Shown in pieces: positions 12,875 to 22,302 of a DNA stretch of 34,935 bases. A program made the translations under genes and the position numbers. This DNA is from a virus, in the IMG/VR virus record IMGVR_UViG_3300008451_000432, positions 1 through 34,935 of that record. One strand, given 5' to 3'. How positions within the stretch are numbered: the first letter of the stretch is position 1; every line of letters begins with the position of its first letter. A model generated the notes under the pieces. The model made no database searches. It had not been told where the DNA came from and worked only from the letters and a program-made list of their open reading frames with translations.

Positions 12875-13852
12875 TCACCACTCCACAACGACAAAGCCGT
12901 TGCCACCATTTGAGCCTGAGGAATAGTTCGACGTGCAGCAGTCATTGTATCCGTAACCACCACTACCTCCACCGCCAGAATTTCCGGCTATACCTTGGTA
13001 ACTCTGGTTAACCCCCGGCGCTCCTCCGCCGCCAACCCCAGCCGCACGAGAACCCGCAGCACCGGTGTTCTTCCACGCGCCAGCGCCGGTTCCTGACGAC
13101 CCGGACGGGTTCGCTGTCCCGGTGAAAATGTCAAAATTAAAACGCTGGTAAAACGCCAGAGGGCTTGGCTCCGCAGTTGTCGAACCCGCCGCGTTTGTCA
13201 CCAAGCCATAGAAGGCGTCGCCGGGGTTAATAGTATTTCCGCCGGTCTTTACGCCACCGCCCATGCCGGGGAGGGAGTAAAGAGCATCGCCGCCTTGGCC
13301 GCCTGTGCCAAGCTGTGAACCAGCGCCACCACCGCCACCGCCGAACCTATACGGCCAGCTAGCGTAAGCATTTCCTCCACGACCGCCTGTCCCTTGAAAT
13401 TGTCCGCCAGTCCCCGTGCCGCCTGTCGCGCCAGCAGTTCCGGTTGTCGCGCCGTTTCCACCAGTTGCAGAAATTAAAGCACCAAACGAAGAGGTGCCGC
13501 CCGCCTGTGCGTTGCCTGTAGACCAGTTTCCGCCCGCACCGACAGTAACTGTATAGGACGTTCCGGGGGTTACGGTGAAAACACCATGAGCGTAACCGCC
13601 ACCACCACCGCCACCACCGCCCTGAGACGGGTGCTGAGTGCCACCGCCACCACCGCCAACAACGCGAATCCGGATACTCGTTACACCAGATGGAACAACG
13701 AACGTAAAAGTTCCGCTATTCAAAAATTGCAAAAATTGCCCAGAGCCAAATAAACGGGGGGATACGGCGTTGTTAACCTCCCATTCTGAACCCGGAGATG
13801 AAAACGCGGCAAGCTGAAAAAGCTGCAAGTTAGTCGTGCTAGTCTGTCCCAT
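12875..13852 (-). CDS. Glycine-rich tail fibre / receptor-binding protein (325 aa)
   Basis: Residues 1-45 form a head domain that may attach to the tail. Residues about 48-70 (GTFTFVVPSGVTSIRIRVVGGG) begin a glycine-rich beta region, with GGGGGGGGGY and many GGGG, GGTG and TGG runs, ending FVVVEW. This is the Gly-rich fibre-tip architecture of T4-like adhesin proteins and other receptor-binding proteins, in which surface loops between glycine motifs choose the host receptor. It follows two other fibre genes. Receptor binding is inferred from fold and position. Confidence 0.75.
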   Translation of the reverse strand: MGQTSTTNLQLFQLAAFSSPGSEWEVNNAVSPRLFGSGQFLQFLNSGTFTFVVPSGVTSIRIRVVGGGGGGTQHPSQGGGGGGGGGYAHGVFTVTPGTSYTVTVGAGGNWSTGNAQAGGTSSFGALISATGGNGATTGTAGATGGTGTGGQFQGTGGRGGNAYASWPYRFGGGGGGAGSQLGTGGQGGDALYSLPGMGGGVKTGGNTINPGDAFYGLVTNAAGSTTAEPSPLAFYQRFNFDIFTGTANPSGSSGTGAGAWKNTGAAGSRAAGVGGGGAPGVNQSYQGIAGNSGGGGSGGYGYNDCCTSNYSSGSNGGNGFVVVEW

Positions 13853-13856
13853 TTAT

Positions 13857-14168
13857 TTACTCCTCAAATCCGTAAACATTGACGGAAACATTACCAGTTG
13901 ACGAATAGACCACGATATTTTTTCCTGCGCTTGCAACAAGCCCCGTTTTTTCAACAGTGCCATACTGCCCAACCAACACATCATATAGAACATATTCTGA
14001 CGCAGTTGGCGTTGAGTTTGTGGCAATCGCCAAACGAACCCACGTTGACATAATCGCTCGATTTTGAAAATTGACAGTGAACGAGCCGGTCTTTCCGGCT
14101 GGCACTGTATATACCGTTGTATTAGTTCCTGCCGCTAGCACGGCCTGTCCTAAAGTTCCTGATGCCAT
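13857..14168 (-). CDS. Small tail-fibre/tail-tip protein (103 aa)
   Basis: The sequence TTVYTVPAGKTGSFTVNFQNR, then VRLAIATNSTP and EYVLYDVLVGQYGTVEKTG is a beta-sandwich pattern often seen in phage fibre-associated proteins (VPAG, GKT..FTVN). Only about 100 residues, so probably a single domain at the tail tip or a fibre adaptor. It lies four bases upstream of the Gly-rich fibre gene and 12 bases after the Ala-rich fibre gene. No binding site is evident. Confidence 0.65.
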   Translation of the reverse strand: MASGTLGQAVLAAGTNTTVYTVPAGKTGSFTVNFQNRAIMSTWVRLAIATNSTPTASEYVLYDVLVGQYGTVEKTGLVASAGKNIVVYSSTGNVSVNVYGFEE

Positions 14169-14180
14169 GACCTAGTTCCT

Positions 14181-15245
14181 TTAATTAACGCCAGCGAAAA
14201 ACAAGGCCTTTCCAGATGAGAAGCTGGAGACAACCTCCCAACTAACGGATGACCCATCAGTTTTTAGAAATTTGTCAGCGTTTCCTGCCTGCGATGGTAA
14301 AATTGTGTTTGCGTTTGCTAATGCGGCAATTGCTTGGGCCACATTGGCTGGCGACATTCCTCGCAGCGCAACCTGTGTTCCAGCCTGCATTTCTGCCAGC
14401 GTAGCATGAGCAATTTCTTCAATTGCTCCCGTGCCAGCGGAGTTGCGACCAAGTAGCTTGTCAGTCGCCATTGTAAGGCCGCTGCCAGTTACAGGGCCAG
14501 CAGTCGCGCCACCGAAACCAATAGCAGCCCAAACGTCAGGATTTGTATCTGTGTCAGGGATAAGCGTAAAGCCAGCAGGGACGTTCACCAACTTACTAGT
14601 TGTGGCATCCGTAAACGTATTGCCGACAGCGCAATTGATGGTGACAGTGTTGCCATCCGATGTGGTCTTTTTAACACCACCTGTGAATGGCAGCGTTAGG
14701 CCAGAAATAAGCGCCAGATTAACGACGATGTTGCCAGCAGTCGTATCGCAAGCAATCAACTTGCCGTTTGTCGAATTGTTAATGGTATAAGGCGACATCG
14801 ATGCATCAATGAAAACAATGTCTTGGAAGCCGATACCCGCAACAATAGCTTCTGCCTCGGCAGCAGACGCAGCAGCGGCATTTTCGCTTGCAAGCGCAGC
14901 GGCCTCACTATCAGCAGCAGCGTTTTCGCTTGCAAGTGCAGCGGCAGCAGATGCCGCGGCAGCAGATTGGCTTGCAGCGGCAGCGTCCTCGCTGTCAGAG
15001 GCAGCGGAAGCTGATGATGCAGCCGCAGATGCGGAATTTGATGCGGCATTTTGGCTTGCTAGTGCCGCATCAGCATAACCATCAACTGTTGCGGCAAGTG
15101 CGTCTAAATAATCAGCCTGAGCATTAGCATCGGTCTGAAACTCAGGTAGTGCGCCCAAAAAGGCATCAGCATCAGTGCTGAATGTGTCCGGGGATTGCGA
15201 ACGTGAAGGCGGTGTTGGCAGCGGTGTGATATGCGGTGCGGGCAT
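14181..15245 (-). CDS. Ala/Ser-rich tail fibre protein (354 aa)
   Basis: A Pro-rich N-terminus (PAPHITPLPTPPSRSQSPDTF) with FLGALPEFQTDANA is typical of fibre tail-attachment domains. Residues about 60-135 form a long Ala/Ser/Glu heptad-like helix with repeats such as AALASENAAADSE, expected to trimerise as a coiled-coil shaft. The second half is beta-rich, with a C-terminal segment (TILPSQAGNADKFLKTDGSSVSWEVV) like other fibre ends. Its start overlaps the 15245-16138 stop codon by one base (TAATG). Likely the fibre shaft that carries the next two proteins. Confidence 0.75.
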   Translation of the reverse strand: MPAPHITPLPTPPSRSQSPDTFSTDADAFLGALPEFQTDANAQADYLDALAATVDGYADAALASQNAASNSASAAASSASAASDSEDAAAASQSAAAASAAAALASENAAADSEAAALASENAAAASAAEAEAIVAGIGFQDIVFIDASMSPYTINNSTNGKLIACDTTAGNIVVNLALISGLTLPFTGGVKKTTSDGNTVTINCAVGNTFTDATTSKLVNVPAGFTLIPDTDTNPDVWAAIGFGGATAGPVTGSGLTMATDKLLGRNSAGTGAIEEIAHATLAEMQAGTQVALRGMSPANVAQAIAALANANTILPSQAGNADKFLKTDGSSVSWEVVSSFSSGKALFFAGVN

Positions 15246-16138
15246 TAAACCAATCCTTCAACCTCAATGGAGCAATCAGAAATGCTCGGTGTAGACAACA
15301 CTATATTAAATTGCTTGTAAAATCCATACACTACTGTCTCAGGGCGGTTTTCATCGCCAATAAAAACAGTAGGTGTCGTGCGAACATCAGCAAGCGCCTT
15401 CTGAACAGCAGCAACCGAGGCGGTTTCAACAGTCACATCGTAATCAGCCCGCTTGCTATATGCGCGAGTTGTGATGACAGTGTTGCCAAAATCGTCAGTG
15501 GATTTGACCGAATAATCAATGATGCTCACGCTGGTGCCAAAATTAGAAACGCCAAGGGTGCGCTGCTTGCCAATAATAACCTCACCAACCTTAGCATCAC
15601 CCGCGCCACCATCTACAATGGCGTTGATTGTCGCGCTGCCATAAGCAGGCAAACCAAGGAAAACCATATCAGGCAAGAAGGCAATTTCCTCGAAGAAATA
15701 GGTATACCAGTCAATGATGATGGTGTTGTCTTGCAGGCTTCGCGTCTCGGTATAAACAACGCCTTCGCCGGGGTCTGTCATCGTCAGCGTGATGCTATTG
15801 CCTGACAAGCCAAAGAAGGCAGCCGCGTTGACCACTGTTGCGGGTGTGATGCTTACGTCAACTTCAGCAGCATAAACTGTTTGGGTGCTGATAATCTGGT
15901 CAAACATCTTGAAGCGATTGGTCGCGCCGAGGTCTAGCCAAGATGGTGGCGTTGCCACAGCGCCAACATCAGGACGGGCAGTCGTGCTGCTAACAATAAC
16001 TTCATAAACCCGATGGTCATAAATGCGCTTGGTGCCAAGCGTATAGGTTCCGGCAGTCCATGCAGGCGCATCCGTCTCAGGCACATTGGATGCCGTGAGC
16101 ATGGCTGCCGTGACAGGAACGGGCTGAACGATAATCAT
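15245..16138 (-). CDS. Tail-tip / distal tail structural protein (297 aa)
   Basis: The first gene after the tape measure, where siphophages encode distal tail or tip proteins. The sequence is beta-rich: IIVQPVPVTAAML, NVPETDAPAWTAGTYTLGTKRIYDHRVYEVI, then FFGLSGNSITLTMTDPGEG, and a C-terminal ADVRTTPTVFIGDENR. The early WTAGTY and VYEV pieces resemble carbohydrate-binding-like modules seen in phage tail tips. The specific family was not identified. Its ATG overlaps the tape measure stop codon by one base (TAATG). Confidence 0.6.
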   Translation of the reverse strand: MIIVQPVPVTAAMLTASNVPETDAPAWTAGTYTLGTKRIYDHRVYEVIVSSTTARPDVGAVATPPSWLDLGATNRFKMFDQIISTQTVYAAEVDVSITPATVVNAAAFFGLSGNSITLTMTDPGEGVVYTETRSLQDNTIIIDWYTYFFEEIAFLPDMVFLGLPAYGSATINAIVDGGAGDAKVGEVIIGKQRTLGVSNFGTSVSIIDYSVKSTDDFGNTVITTRAYSKRADYDVTVETASVAAVQKALADVRTTPTVFIGDENRPETVVYGFYKQFNIVLSTPSISDCSIEVEGLV

Positions 16139-19100
16139 TAGGCAACATTCCTTTCGGGCGGCAGGCCATCACCATCCCAGCGGTTCATCAGGTCATAAGA
16201 TTTGCCAGTGTTCTTGGCGATTTGATACATCGCAACCCGCATCTCTTCGCGCAAAGCCTTAACCTCATCTGCCGTGGCACCATGATTGAGCATATTGCCA
16301 AGCTGGTTTGAGTTGTAGATGCGCGAGGGGCCAGTTGCCTCAATTTCTGGGCCATTTTCACCAACGATGCGCAGGCCGCCACTATGCAGGCCGCCATTGG
16401 CAAATGGACGGATATTGTAATTGATGCCCTCAAATGCCTGCCTGCCGCCACCACCGCCATAATCCCTAATTGTCTGATTAACTTGACCGGCATTCACGTT
16501 ATCATTGACTGCATTTTGTATCGCGGCAGCGGCAGCGGCAGCGGCATCGGCAGCAGCCTTTGCAGCAGCATCGGCAGCAGCCCTTGCGGCAGCATCGGCG
16601 GCAGCCCTTGCTGCGGCATTTGCAGCGGCATCGGCAGCAGCCTTTGCAGCAGCATTCGCAGCAGCTTGTGCAGCAGCAGCGTCAGATGCAGCCTTTGCCT
16701 GTTGTGCAGCAACCAGAGCAGCCTGCGCTTGAGCCGCCGATGCCCGTGCGCTCTCAATTGCAGACATGGCAACTCTTGCCATTTCAGCGCCCGTTTGCTG
16801 TGTCACTCGAATGAGTTCTGCAAAGCCGCGTTGGTTTATATCAGCCAGCACAGCATCACGCTGGGCCTTGGCTTCATCCAATTCACGTTGGGTTTGCTCA
16901 ACGCTAATCACGCTTGCATCTACAGCAGCCAGCATATCAATCTGCTCTTGCAGATAAGCCTTCTGCCGCTCTGCGCTGATGGCCGCTTGCTCTGCCGTTT
17001 GAAGCTGGCGGATGGCCTCATCAACCGACAAAGTTGTTTCATTTAGCTGGATAAACTGACCAACAAGCGCCTCAGTAGCGGCTTTCTGCGCATTCAGTTG
17101 GTCGATGGCATTCTTTTCAATGCTGATGAGGTATTCGTTTTGCAGTTGCGCTTCGGCAAGCTGTTGCTCGGCAATAGTTGCTTGCAAATCGGCAACAGCC
17201 GCAACCTCATTGCTCTGCGCCTGCAAAGCATAAAGTTGGCGCAGCATAGACACCCGGTCAGGCGAGTTGGAAACAATCGCATCACGCAATTGCTTGCCCA
17301 CATCTGTAAACTGACCCATCGCAGCCTGATTGCCACCCATCGCCAATGCAGCAATTTCAGCAAATCTGGCGCGTAGGGTTGCCAACGATGACCGCCCATT
17401 GCTGTTCATTGGGATAATGGTTGCGGCAAATTCGCGGACAGAGTTGGCGAATGAACGGAATTGTTCAATCGTGCGCTCAAAGATGCTTGATTGGTCTTTG
17501 AATGCGCTTTCAAGCGAAGAAATATTCGCGTTGCGCTTGCCAATTTCGTCATCAATCCGCGCAATTTCTGCGTCATATGCCCGGCGCAGTGCGGCTTGTG
17601 CTGCCTCGCGTTTGCTGATGATGGCATCAAGGTCAGCAATTTGCGCCCGATAGCTTTCAATTTGGCGCTGGCGCTGGGCTTTCATTGCCTCTGCAAGTTT
17701 GGCTTCTGCGCTGGCGACATTAGAATTGAGCATATTAACAGCAGCGCGAAGGTCTGAAATTGCGCTTTGCTCTGCTGCGCGGGCAGCATTGATGTCCTGC
17801 TGCGCATAAACCATACTTTGCATTGAGCGCAAAGACGCATCCATTGCAGCAAGTTCATCCTGCCGCCGTGCGGCAAGTGCGCCAGCCGCATTCCCTTGCA
17901 GTTCCATGAGAGTAATTTCCATCTCACGGGCCTGTTTCAACACCTCAGTGCGGTCTACAACCACCTCTTCGGTCATGCCAAGTTCTTGCATCCGGCTGAT
18001 TAATTCAGCAAATGCTGGCGAAAGCTGAATAAGCTGCGCATAGGTGCGGCGGCCAGCTTCGGTGTTGAGGTCTTGCGCTTCAACCAAGGCGCGGAAACCA
18101 GCCAGCGTGTCAGGCAAAGTCAGGCCCATCAGGCCCATAGCCTCACTAAGCTGCTTGGTGATGGCTGCAACTTGCTCAGTCTCGCTGTAGAAGGTGCTGA
18201 AATATTCGTTAACTTGCTCCATCAGCGTGGTTGCATCGCCAAACGTATCAATCAAAGCCATCTGCGATTGCAGGGTCAGATTTTGAGTTGTCTGGCCGAG
18301 CATCTGGAATGCGCGGTCAAGCACCTCAATGTTGCTGGCAACCCGAATGATTGTCTCGAAATAGCCTTCACCAACCTTCTGGAAGGCTTCAAGGCCGGGG
18401 ATGGCTGCCTTGGCGATGCTGTCGGCAGCCGCGCCAAATACCGCTGTCAGGCGCTCTTGAATTTCCTCACCAGTGAGGCCCTTCACATCAATCTTGCCGA
18501 TGTTAAGGACAAAATCTGCCATATTCTTAGCAACTTGGTCGCTGGCGATTTTCAGCGGCCCAGCGGTGGCAAGAACAGTGTCATAGATGTTCTGGATGAC
18601 AAGGCCGAATTGGCGGTTAATTTCAGCATCAGCAGCCGCGGTCTGGGTCTGATAGCTGGTTGATGTGGTGATGCCGAAAAACTTCTTTTTCTTCTGAATG
18701 TCCGTGTAATAAAGCACATCAAAGCCAGTGGCGAGGATGTCCGAAACGCTCTGCGCAGTGGCTGTAATCCCTTGACCGACGATGCTGGTCTTTGTTCCGA
18801 AGAGCGATGACACCAGCCCTTTAATCAGGCTCATGGCAGCGCCAAGGCCAGCGCCGACAATTGCACCAACTGGGCCAGCCACAGCAAAGCCAAGGCCAGC
18901 GCCCGCGCCAGCCATTGCAGCGGTGCCACCAGCACGTTGGCCGATGTTTGCTGAATTGCCTGTGTTGACCCCAGCGGCAAGGTTGCTGATGCCAGATGTG
19001 CGCAGCACCAAGTTAGTCACGCCAACCATCGCTGCTTCAATATTCTTGAGCGAATTGAGCATCTGCGATGAATAGCGCATCGTGCTGGCGTTGATGTCAA

Positions 19101-21390
19101 CCAGCCGCTCCATGCTGCCGATAATGCTTTCTGACTTCGCTTCGCTGTCACCAAAGACTGTGCCTGTCCCGGTGTTTGTAACTGGCGCAGCAGATTTGCC
19201 ACCGCCCATGACAGCAAAGCCAAGACCAGCCATCAGTGCAGCCATAGCGGCAATCCGCGCCCATGCAGTGAACGGGTCGCCCTTGCCTTGGTTGGCGATG
19301 GCAGCAGCAGCGTTAGCAGCGCCGACAGACGTTGCAGCAGCCACCTCAACAGCAGCCCCGGCGGTTGCCGCAGTTGCAGATGCGCCATAGCCAGCAACCT
19401 TGATTGCCATTTCTTTGAGCGCCAGAGCGATGCTGACAGCCCGATAGGCAGTCTCAGCCGCTTGCAGCACCTTATAGCCGCTTGAGCCTTCCTTAAAGAA
19501 GCCCTTAGCCGAGCCAAGAAGGTTAGCATAATTGTTAACCATCAGGCGCTGGTTTTTGTTTTCGATGGCCGCCAGCTTGTTGCTATCGGTGCCAGCCGCC
19601 TTGATTGCGGCCTGATATTTCTTTTGCCCTTCCAGCACATCATCAAGGCCGCCAACAATGCCGCCAAGGGCCTTGCCAAAGTTGCCAAACAAGCTGTCAA
19701 AGTTGATGTCGAGGGTTAGCTTATCCCAATCCTCTAATGTTTTCTTCGTGTCCTCTGCCGCCTTCTTGATGCCATCAATCTCACCATTCAGCCTGATGAT
19801 GTTATCAATCTCGCTCTGGGTCGCGCCTTGGCGGGCCAGTTGGACGCGCAGCCGAGCCTGCTCAAGCGACAATCCTTCACGAATTAGGCCAAGTTCAGTC
19901 TGTAAGTCACTGACTTGATTGCCAAATGTTTCGCGCTTCTTAATCTCTTCGCGTTTCAATTCCTCTGCCGCGAGGTCTTTGGTCAGTTGGACAATCTCTG
20001 CAATCTGCGCAGAGTTAGCACCCTGACGGGCAAGCTGGACACGCAGACGGGCCTCATCGGCAGCAGTGCCAGCTTGGACAAGGGCAAGTTCGCGCTCCAT
20101 GTCAGTAATCATCTCACGCACAGCCTTTTGCTGGCGCTCATATTCGCTGATTTGTGGCTTTTTGCGCTGCTCACGCTCTAGCTGCTTGGCAGTCTCAATC
20201 TCAGTTTCTTTGGTTTTGTTGAGATTAACCAACTGCTGCAAATATTGGTCGCGGTTGAGTTTGCCAGCCATGAAACTTTGACGCAGCGCATTTTCAGCCT
20301 TGTCATAGCGCAAGGTTGCAGCAGCCGATGCGTCAGTCGCGGCGGCGGCTTGGCGGCGGATAAGTGGCACATCAGCAGCCTTAAGCAGATTTTGAGCCTT
20401 TGCTGCGCCTGTTTCCAGTTCGCCAAGTAAGGCCCTCGCCGAGCCAACCTGTGCAGCATATGCGGATTTGAGTTCCAACCCTGCCTTCGAGGTGATGCCT
20501 TGGCCTTGAAAACGAGCCATCGCTAATTGCAGTTCGGTTTTAGCAAGTTCGCGGTTGGCAATTGCTTGATTTAAGATTGCAACCGCATTGGCCCGCGCCT
20601 GCACCTCAGTCTGATAGCTGGTGGCGTTTGCCTTGTTCTGCGCAGCGTTAAGCTGATTGATAGCGCCAATCAGTTCGCGGGCGGACATCCCTTGGATGTT
20701 CAAGGCATCAGCAAGGTCTAGGGTGCCTTGTTCTGCTTTCTTGGTGTTGGTGAACAACATCCCCAAAATCATGCCAGCGCCCATGATGACAGAACCCCAC
20801 GGGCCTGCAAGGAAGCCCAGAAGGCCACCGGCACTGCCGCGCATCATGCTCAATGCTTGCACAACTTGACCACCCTGCTGGGCGAAAATCATCATCGGGC
20901 TGGTGCCAAGGGCAAATTGCTGGGCAACGTCACCAATCTGGAAGCTGAGTTGCTGCATCCCGGCCCGCTGCTGACCAGCAGATGCCACAACGCCACCGCT
21001 TGCAGCGTTAAAGCCTTGGGCAGAGCGCATGGCCCGCAGATATTCTGCGCCTGTCTCGCGGATTTGGTTGCGCAATTGCGCAGTCGGGGCCGCAGCCGCC
21101 GCCGTTGCAATCTCCAATTTCTTGAGTTCGACTGCCGACATCCCCAGACGTTTGGTCTGGTCGGCAAGCTGCGCCACATAGGTTGCAGCAGCGCGGTAAG
21201 ATTGGTCAGTCGATTTGATTGCGTTGTTTAGTTCGCGCTGGGCGGCTGTTGCAATGCGAACAGTTGAACCAAACTTGCCAATTGCGCCTTCTGACCGGGC
21301 AGCCGCAGAGGACATTCCACCGAGGTCAGTTGTGGCGTTTTTAACATCGCGGCTGTCTACAGCTATTTTGAGGGAAGCTAAATCAGCCAC
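16138..21390 (-). CDS. Tape measure protein (1,750 aa)
   Basis: The tape measure fixes tail length and is ejected with the DNA. The N-terminus (MADLASLKIAVDSRDV) and following helical, Ala/Gln-rich sequence are typical. Hydrophobic segments occur near residues 190-215 (GGLLGFLAGPWGSVIMGAGM), near 690-715 (ARIAAMAALMAGLGFAVMGGG) and near 810-850 (GLGFAVAGPVGAIVGAGLG). A duplicated unit containing ARLRVQLARQGA appears twice around residues 440-520. Near the C-terminus is an Ala-rich run of AADAAA and AAKAAA repeats. It starts with GTG at 21390. At about 1.5 angstrom per residue the tail would be near 260 nm. Confidence 0.95.
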   Translation of the reverse strand: MADLASLKIAVDSRDVKNATTDLGGMSSAAARSEGAIGKFGSTVRIATAAQRELNNAIKSTDQSYRAAATYVAQLADQTKRLGMSAVELKKLEIATAAAAAPTAQLRNQIRETGAEYLRAMRSAQGFNAASGGVVASAGQQRAGMQQLSFQIGDVAQQFALGTSPMMIFAQQGGQVVQALSMMRGSAGGLLGFLAGPWGSVIMGAGMILGMLFTNTKKAEQGTLDLADALNIQGMSARELIGAINQLNAAQNKANATSYQTEVQARANAVAILNQAIANRELAKTELQLAMARFQGQGITSKAGLELKSAYAAQVGSARALLGELETGAAKAQNLLKAADVPLIRRQAAAATDASAAATLRYDKAENALRQSFMAGKLNRDQYLQQLVNLNKTKETEIETAKQLEREQRKKPQISEYERQQKAVREMITDMERELALVQAGTAADEARLRVQLARQGANSAQIAEIVQLTKDLAAEELKREEIKKRETFGNQVSDLQTELGLIREGLSLEQARLRVQLARQGATQSEIDNIIRLNGEIDGIKKAAEDTKKTLEDWDKLTLDINFDSLFGNFGKALGGIVGGLDDVLEGQKKYQAAIKAAGTDSNKLAAIENKNQRLMVNNYANLLGSAKGFFKEGSSGYKVLQAAETAYRAVSIALALKEMAIKVAGYGASATAATAGAAVEVAAATSVGAANAAAAIANQGKGDPFTAWARIAAMAALMAGLGFAVMGGGKSAAPVTNTGTGTVFGDSEAKSESIIGSMERLVDINASTMRYSSQMLNSLKNIEAAMVGVTNLVLRTSGISNLAAGVNTGNSANIGQRAGGTAAMAGAGAGLGFAVAGPVGAIVGAGLGAAMSLIKGLVSSLFGTKTSIVGQGITATAQSVSDILATGFDVLYYTDIQKKKKFFGITTSTSYQTQTAAADAEINRQFGLVIQNIYDTVLATAGPLKIASDQVAKNMADFVLNIGKIDVKGLTGEEIQERLTAVFGAAADSIAKAAIPGLEAFQKVGEGYFETIIRVASNIEVLDRAFQMLGQTTQNLTLQSQMALIDTFGDATTLMEQVNEYFSTFYSETEQVAAITKQLSEAMGLMGLTLPDTLAGFRALVEAQDLNTEAGRRTYAQLIQLSPAFAELISRMQELGMTEEVVVDRTEVLKQAREMEITLMELQGNAAGALAARRQDELAAMDASLRSMQSMVYAQQDINAARAAEQSAISDLRAAVNMLNSNVASAEAKLAEAMKAQRQRQIESYRAQIADLDAIISKREAAQAALRRAYDAEIARIDDEIGKRNANISSLESAFKDQSSIFERTIEQFRSFANSVREFAATIIPMNSNGRSSLATLRARFAEIAALAMGGNQAAMGQFTDVGKQLRDAIVSNSPDRVSMLRQLYALQAQSNEVAAVADLQATIAEQQLAEAQLQNEYLISIEKNAIDQLNAQKAATEALVGQFIQLNETTLSVDEAIRQLQTAEQAAISAERQKAYLQEQIDMLAAVDASVISVEQTQRELDEAKAQRDAVLADINQRGFAELIRVTQQTGAEMARVAMSAIESARASAAQAQAALVAAQQAKAASDAAAAQAAANAAAKAAADAAANAAARAAADAAARAAADAAAKAAADAAAAAAAAIQNAVNDNVNAGQVNQTIRDYGGGGGRQAFEGINYNIRPFANGGLHSGGLRIVGENGPEIEATGPSRIYNSNQLGNMLNHGATADEVKALREEMRVAMYQIAKNTGKSYDLMNRWDGDGLPPERNVA

Positions 21391-21458
21391 AGTCGCCCCG
21401 CTAAGTGATTTGGATGTCCGCTATTATCGCGGAAAACCCCTCACAAAGCAAGGCGACA

Positions 21459-21878
21459 TTATTTAGCTTTGACCCTGTTCAACTTATCAGCCCAACTGCC
21501 CATTGCATCGGCAATTTTAGCCCGTTGCTCGTCGCTTAGTTGCACTTTTGCAACATAAGGTGCGGGGCAATCATGCTTGCTTGCCTCAAAAAGCATCGCC
21601 GCATAATCTCGGCTCAATGTCCTGATAATTTTGCATTCCCAAGGTGACAGGCGCACCCTTTGGTTTTGCTGCCAAGCTATCAGGTCAATTTCATCAATGC
21701 TGATTTGCCCGCCCATCCCGGCAGGCTTTGTAGGGCCAATTTCGAACAGTATTTCAATGAGATAGCCAGCAGAGCCGACATCAGGCATCGGCGCATTCTG
21801 TCTAGTTTCTCGGCGCGGCCTCTTCGCCTTTTCCGGCACAGTGTTCAACCATGCCGTTTGCTTGGCAAAGAGGCTCAA
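21459..21878 (-). CDS. Tail assembly chaperone, downstream part (frameshift product region)
   Basis: This frame (DEIDLIAWQQNQRVRLSPWECKIIRTLSRDYAAMLFEASKHDCPAPY) fits the second part of tail assembly chaperones, between tail tube and tape measure. The only initiation codon near its beginning is TTG at 21878, and the first ATG lies about 30 codons in, so independent initiation looks poor. The frame is open upstream only as far as the T6 slip site in the upstream chaperone gene, so the likely product is a fusion of both. Chaperones of this type wrap the tape measure during tail assembly. Confidence 0.7.
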   Translation of the reverse strand: MSLFAKQTAWLNTVPEKAKRPRRETRQNAPMPDVGSAGYLIEILFEIGPTKPAGMGGQISIDEIDLIAWQQNQRVRLSPWECKIIRTLSRDYAAMLFEASKHDCPAPYVAKVQLSDEQRAKIADAMGSWADKLNRVKAK

Positions 21879-21891
21879 CGCCTCGTAAGTC

Positions 21892-22284
21892 TCAGCGAAA
21901 AAAGTTTGCCCGGCTGTTCACAAATTCCTGTGCCTGCTCCCTAATCCAAGCCCATTCAGTGTAGACTGTGCGGACATTCTCAGGGGTGCATTCCAGTTCT
22001 TTGCCATCCAGCTTAAAGCCAGACCATGCGACTGTCAGCTTCACAAGGTCATCAAGGCTTTCTTCGGCAAGGCGCTCTGCATCAAGGTCAACAGCTTTCT
22101 TGCCCTTTGAGATACGGGCCAAAGCTGCCTGTTGCTTAGTAAGCTGCATCTTGCGGTAAATTGCGCTGTCCTGCCCTAGCAGGGTGATGCTCATGCCCTT
22201 GATGACTTCTTCAGTCTCAGGGTGGCGCAAGTCGAGGGTCGCACCCTCATCAGCCTTTACAGGCTTCAGTTTATTCAAGTCCAT
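21892..22284 (-). CDS. Tail assembly chaperone, upstream part (130 aa)
   Basis: The position after the tail tube and before the tape measure, the length and sequence (MDLNKLKPVKADEGATLDLRH, ISKGKKAVDLDAERLAEESLDDLVKLTVAW) match the first chaperone (lambda gpG-like). The N-terminal part is beta-rich, the rest helical. Its last codons run over TTTTTTC and stop at 21892. The gene has a good ribosome binding site (AAAGGA) and is preceded by a stem-loop/pseudoknot-like element. Frameshifting near its end would give the longer G-T-like fusion in a fraction of the products. Confidence 0.8.
   Translation of the reverse strand: MDLNKLKPVKADEGATLDLRHPETEEVIKGMSITLLGQDSAIYRKMQLTKQQAALARISKGKKAVDLDAERLAEESLDDLVKLTVAWSGFKLDGKELECTPENVRTVYTEWAWIREQAQEFVNSRANFFR
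21898..21903 (-). promoter_or_regulatory. Candidate programmed ribosomal frameshift site (T6)
   Basis: On the minus strand the upstream frame reads AAC TTT TTT CGC TGA. The downstream frame lies at +1 (equivalently -2) and is closed by a stop codon 14 bases before the AAC, so the shift must happen in the short window that contains T6. A +1 step from TTT to TTC keeps pairing with the same tRNA-Phe anticodon. A -2 step also keeps the A-site pairing, but not the P-site. This is the place where tail chaperone shifts are found in other tailed phages. Confidence 0.6.
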
Positions 22285-22302
22285 GAAAACTATCCTTTCA
22301 AG

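Noticed and set aside
16384-17046. Long plus-strand ORFs with Cys/Ser/Gly-rich or Ala-rich translations opposite the tape measure gene
   Set aside because: They mirror the Ala-repeat codons of the tape measure gene on the other strand, lack ribosome binding sites and family features, and break operon direction.
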